A stretch of DNA of 7,419 nucleotides, from positions 1-7,419 of the forward strand of contig CAKAOY010000057.1 of the NCBI GenBank assembly GCA_916710115.1, written 5' to 3'. A model generated the notes under the pieces. That model made no database searches. It saw nothing but the letters and a program-made list of their open reading frames with translations, and was not told where the DNA came from. Source of the DNA: an uncultured Bergeyella sp. (lineage in GTDB: Bacteria > Bacteroidota > Bacteroidia > Flavobacteriales > Weeksellaceae). This document shows positions 4,631 through 7,419 of this stretch, piece by piece. Position numbers and translations under genes: made by a program. Each line of letters starts with the position of its first letter. Positions within the stretch are counted from its first letter, which is position 1.

Positions 4631-6766
4631 CTGCTCTAAGACCTCACTCGACCTATCCTCTCCAATGCTAATGAACCACCCTAACATTATAGAACGTTTG
4701 TAAGGCAATGTGATAGGCATTTGGTAGCCACCATTTTGAGAATATCTATAATTAAAAATTTGCTGATTACCACCTATATTATTTATTGCAAAAACAAAAG
4801 TATTAAAGGTTTTCTTCCATTTTCTCAACAAAGCAATATTAAAATTTGCATTTTGATAAGCCGGTGTTCTATCTCCCATAAACTCAGGATTATTAGGATT
4901 ATAATACGGCCTACCACTAGCTATAGAATATGAACCACCGACAAAAAGGCCTATTCTCTCAAAGAAATATTTCAAAACAATATGCCCCGTATGTGGAGTT
5001 GCAAAAGAAGGCATAACCTCCGTTGGGTAGTTAAGATATTTCCTTTTCGTATCGAGATAGGTATAGGAAAGCCAATAATCAAAACCTCGAAAAGTCTTGG
5101 AATCTCGCCAAAAAATATCAATCCCACGAGCATATCCGAAACCTCTATTGTCCATCATTTGGGTTGGTTGATTGATATTTAATAGATTTTTATAATCTTT
5201 ATAATAAGCCTCTAAACGGAAGATTTTTTTCTGATTAATATACTGAAAATTAGCGATATAATGATTTGCCTTAATATAGCCCAAATATTTATTTTTTAAA
5301 TAATCTATCGCATTCGGCTGTTGAGAATATTCTCCTGCTGAGAGATTAAGTTGGTGATACCTCCCAGTTTTATATGCTAATGAAAACCTCTTCTGGAGAG
5401 TATATTTATCTATATTTTGATTATAATCAATACGAACTCCCGGTCTTAGAATTAATTTTCTACCTAACTGAATATCTGTTTCTGCCCAAACTGCCGTAGA
5501 TACATTTTTCCAAATGTTCGTTTTATAATTATTCAAATCTTTTTTACCTAACCTGAACAAATAATTTTCTGTTCCTGTATAGAATTTCAACCATGGGAAA
5601 ATATTTCCCGCAAGACTCACTCGGAACTGATACTGTTCTGTAGTTTCTCTATGATTTCCAGAATATTGTATAATTTGATCTTGGTTAAGATTATAACCAT
5701 AGCCAGCATATAATTTCCACTTATCAAAAATATTTCTCGTGTAGGTAAGCACCGATACAGCATTGATATTTTTACTATCAAAAGGATATTTTTTACCATA
5801 TTCTTCTACATTTGGTTGGTTGATAGCCTGTCGTTGGGCATTACCATAGCCATACCATTTTAGCATTCCTTTACCTTCAGTATCCTTTCGGAAAGTTCCA
5901 GATAGCATTATACTTTCAGGTGCTTTTAACCATTCTACATTTTGAGGAATGAGAGTATAATATGGCTGAAAATTGAAGTATCCGACATCAAATCCGCCTG
6001 ATATATCTTCATTTTTTCCTAAAAAATCCTTACCAAACTGCCCTCCATAGGGAATTAAAGCCACTACGGAAGAGGGCTTACTGGGGTGGTCTTTTGTTTC
6101 TAAATTTAAAATTGACGACAAAGCACCTCCATACTCAGAAGAATACCCTCCTGTATTAAACACGATACCCTTAAATAAATGTGGTGAAAATCTATTCCGC
6201 TGAGCTACATCTGGCACTCCTGCATAGAAAGGATTCGGTATATCTAATCCATCAATCGTTATTTTTGCTTCATCACCACTACCTCCACGGACGAATAATC
6301 CTCCATTTTCACCGATTTGCTGTGTTCCAGGCAAAGTTCGTAGGGTCCCTGTAATATCACCGTCGGTTCCAGCAGTAGTATCCACATCCATTGTAGTCAT
6401 TACGGTTGCTTTTTTCTTATCACCAGCACTAAAATTTCCCGCAGTGATTACAACTTCCTCTATCTCGGAACGGAGGGGTATCATCTTGTAAATCAAATTT
6501 TTATTTTCCTTTTTCAGGTTAATAGACACTTGCAAATCCTCCATCTGTATATGTTTCATCAGAAGGATAGTTTCTCCATTTTGTTCCGTCTCAAAAGAAA
6601 AAACGCCATTTTCATCGGTGGTAGAGCCATCTATCGTCCCTTTTAAAAAAACATTAACACCTTCTAATGGTTTATTTCTGTTATTCAACACTTTACCAGA
6701 AATTATTACCTGTGCTGAAGAGCCTATACTCAATGCTGTGAGTAATAAGACGAGTGGTTTTTTCAT
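4622..6766 (-). CDS. TonB-dependent outer-membrane receptor with N-terminal CarboxypepD_reg-like domain
   Basis: This 714-residue protein is an outer-membrane beta-barrel that imports a ligand using TonB/ExbBD energy. A signal peptide covers residues 1-18 (SIGSSA before Gln19). A carboxypeptidase-regulatory-like domain follows (about 20-97; SGKVLNNRNKPLEGVNVFLKG begins it), then a TonB-box-like EIEEVVITAG (101-110). The plug is at about 120-225, with LRTLPGTQQIGENGGLFVRGG (142-162, split over the plug core) and GGYSSEYGGALSSIL (206-220). The barrel fills about 235 to the end, with aromatic-rich strands and short periplasmic turns. The last strand-like segment, SIMLGWFISIG (692-702), is followed by a charged tail EDRSSEVLEQLP, so the protein does not end on the usual aromatic residue. 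No SusD-like lipoprotein, siderophore gene or regulator lies beside it, so the ligand is unknown. A promoter-like site precedes it and a hairpin covers its stop. Confidence 0.9.
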   Translation of the reverse strand: MKKPLVLLLTALSIGSSAQVIISGKVLNNRNKPLEGVNVFLKGTIDGSTTDENGVFSFETEQNGETILLMKHIQMEDLQVSINLKKENKNLIYKMIPLRSEIEEVVITAGNFSAGDKKKATVMTTMDVDTTAGTDGDITGTLRTLPGTQQIGENGGLFVRGGSGDEAKITIDGLDIPNPFYAGVPDVAQRNRFSPHLFKGIVFNTGGYSSEYGGALSSILNLETKDHPSKPSSVVALIPYGGQFGKDFLGKNEDISGGFDVGYFNFQPYYTLIPQNVEWLKAPESIMLSGTFRKDTEGKGMLKWYGYGNAQRQAINQPNVEEYGKKYPFDSKNINAVSVLTYTRNIFDKWKLYAGYGYNLNQDQIIQYSGNHRETTEQYQFRVSLAGNIFPWLKFYTGTENYLFRLGKKDLNNYKTNIWKNVSTAVWAETDIQLGRKLILRPGVRIDYNQNIDKYTLQKRFSLAYKTGRYHQLNLSAGEYSQQPNAIDYLKNKYLGYIKANHYIANFQYINQKKIFRLEAYYKDYKNLLNINQPTQMMDNRGFGYARGIDIFWRDSKTFRGFDYWLSYTYLDTKRKYLNYPTEVMPSFATPHTGHIVLKYFFERIGLFVGGSYSIASGRPYYNPNNPEFMGDRTPAYQNANFNIALLRKWKKTFNTFVFAINNIGGNQQIFNYRYSQNGGYQMPITLPYKRSIMLGWFISIGEDRSSEVLEQLP

Positions 6767-6785
6767 ATAATTTCATTTTTCGGAG

Positions 6786-6815
6786 TAAAATTAATAAAAA
6801 ATCACTGTCTGCCAA
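6786..6815 (-). promoter_or_regulatory. Candidate promoter for the TonB-dependent receptor
   Basis: On the minus strand, TTG at 6815-6813 is followed after exactly 19 bases by TAATTTTA at 6793-6786. That matches the Bacteroidota arrangement TTG-N19-TAnnTTTG except for the last base (A for G). Transcription would start near 6780, leaving a leader of about 15 bases before the ATG at 6766. The leader has no Shine-Dalgarno sequence but is A-rich. No strong terminator separates this site from the upstream flavoprotein gene, so read-through is also possible. Confidence 0.5.
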
Positions 6816-6853
6816 AAAGATTTTAAAAAAACATCCTCTTACAAAAGATTATT

Positions 6854-7419
6854 CTAAAAATAAATTTCTTTTGAGGCCTCAAACTCTGCCAAAAGATTTT
6901 CAAAAACTTTCGATACAGAAAGAACCTCGTCAATGAGTGCTGACACTTGTCCAATTTCCAATTCCCCCTCATCAAGGTTTCCTTCCAACATACCTTTTTT
7001 AGCTCTTCCTTTCCCCAAGAGAGCATCTAACTCTTGCGGATTTCTACCATTTTGGTATAACTTTTCTATTTGATAGAAAAAATCATTTCTAACTAACCTC
7101 GTAGGGGCTAATTCTTTCAATGTCAATAAAGTATCACCTTCTTGAAGTTGAGTTATTTTTTCTTTCCAAAGTTCGTGGGCGTAGGCTTCTTTTGTAGCAG
7201 CAAAACGCGAGCCTATCTGAACCCCCTCAGCACCTAAACACATCACAGCCCTCATCTGCGAACCAAGAGCAATTCCACCTGCTGCCAAGAGTGGTTTAGA
7301 GATATGTTTTTTAACATTAGGAATAAGACACAGCGTAGTAGTCTCATCTCTCCCATTGTGGCCACCAGCCTCAAAGCCCTCTGCTACGATAGCATCCACA
7401 CCTGCCTCTTCGCATTTTA
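6854..7419 (-). CDS. Nitronate monooxygenase / FabK-type FMN oxidoreductase, C-terminal part (5' end outside window)
   Basis: The frame is open to the window edge, reading KCEEAGVDAIVAEG, so the first GTG inside it (7397-7399) is an internal valine, not a start. About 188 codons are present; the family is usually about 310-360 residues, so the N-terminal part is missing only because of the window edge. EGFEAGGHNGR holds the family's conserved catalytic histidine. LLAAGGIALGSQMRAV and GAEGVQIGSRFAATKEA form the FMN-phosphate-binding strands of the TIM barrel. Such enzymes oxidise alkyl nitronates with O2 (nitronate monooxygenase), and close relatives reduce enoyl-ACP (FabK). The fragment alone does not decide between them. 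Soluble and cytoplasmic. The stop TAG at 6854-6856 is 87 bases before the receptor start. Confidence 0.88.
   Translation of the reverse strand, partial: KCEEAGVDAIVAEGFEAGGHNGRDETTTLCLIPNVKKHISKPLLAAGGIALGSQMRAVMCLGAEGVQIGSRFAATKEAYAHELWKEKITQLQEGDTLLTLKELAPTRLVRNDFFYQIEKLYQNGRNPQELDALLGKGRAKKGMLEGNLDEGELEIGQVSALIDEVLSVSKVFENLLAEFEASKEIYF

Noticed and set aside
4103..5182. Plus-strand open frames opposite gldD and the receptor
   Set aside because: Both minus-strand genes are clear family members across these positions. The antisense frames show no signals of their own.
6794..6853. Terminator after the flavoprotein gene
   Set aside because: T-runs are present, but the only stems are 4-6 pairs (for example TCTT/AAGA), too weak to call.
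6754..7026. Short open frames on both strands overlapping the receptor start and the flavoprotein 3' end
   Set aside because: They overlap confident genes, and their products are Lys/Phe-rich low-complexity peptides.
1..7419. Defence system, phage, insertion sequence, CRISPR array or tRNA
   Set aside because: No transposase, integrase, nuclease, spaced repeat array or tRNA-like fold was seen. All seven genes are common Bacteroidota core or envelope genes with similar base composition.

Overview
The window looks like chromosomal DNA of a gliding-type Bacteroidota, most likely class Flavobacteriia. This rests on an AT-rich sequence, a recognisable GldD gliding/type IX secretion lipoprotein, a Bacteroidota-style nucleoid-associated protein, a TonB-dependent receptor with an N-terminal carboxypeptidase-regulatory-like domain, no Shine-Dalgarno sequences, and promoter-like sites of the Bacteroidota type (TTG, about 19 bases, TAnnTTTG). 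I cannot name the genus with confidence. A Weeksellaceae member (Riemerella/Chryseobacterium-like) would fit, but that is a guess.

All seven genes lie on the minus strand, so transcription runs from high to low coordinates. In transcription order they are: the C-terminal part of a nitronate monooxygenase/FabK-type flavoprotein, cut by the window edge (6854-7419); an orphan TonB-dependent outer-membrane receptor with its own promoter-like site (4622-6766) and a long hairpin over its stop codon; gldD (3962-4540), with a promoter-like box directly before its ATG; a PfkB-family carbohydrate kinase (3031-3951); a SurA-like periplasmic parvulin chaperone (1636-2988); cytidine deaminase cdd (1111-1587); and a nucleoid-associated protein (36-1055), followed by a perfect 14-bp hairpin. 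No gene-free stretch exceeds 100 bases, and I see no credible plus-strand gene, RNA gene, mobile element or CRISPR array.

GldD, the kinase and the SurA-like protein probably form one transcription unit (gaps of 10 and 42 bases). It ends at a hairpin terminator 5 bases past the SurA-like stop codon. GldD and the SurA-like chaperone both serve envelope protein biogenesis or secretion, and the receptor just upstream is the sort of outer-membrane barrel that a SurA-like chaperone handles. The kinase does not obviously belong to that theme. Cdd (nucleoside salvage) and the nucleoid protein are separate housekeeping genes.

This is mainly ordinary core genome and I see no undescribed multi-gene system. 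The points most worth a second look are small: a possibly leaderless gldD transcript with a dyad over its -33 region, parvulin motifs split between the two domains of the SurA-like protein, a 15-bp in-frame tandem duplication in cdd, and a conserved-looking PfkB kinase of unknown substrate beside gldD.
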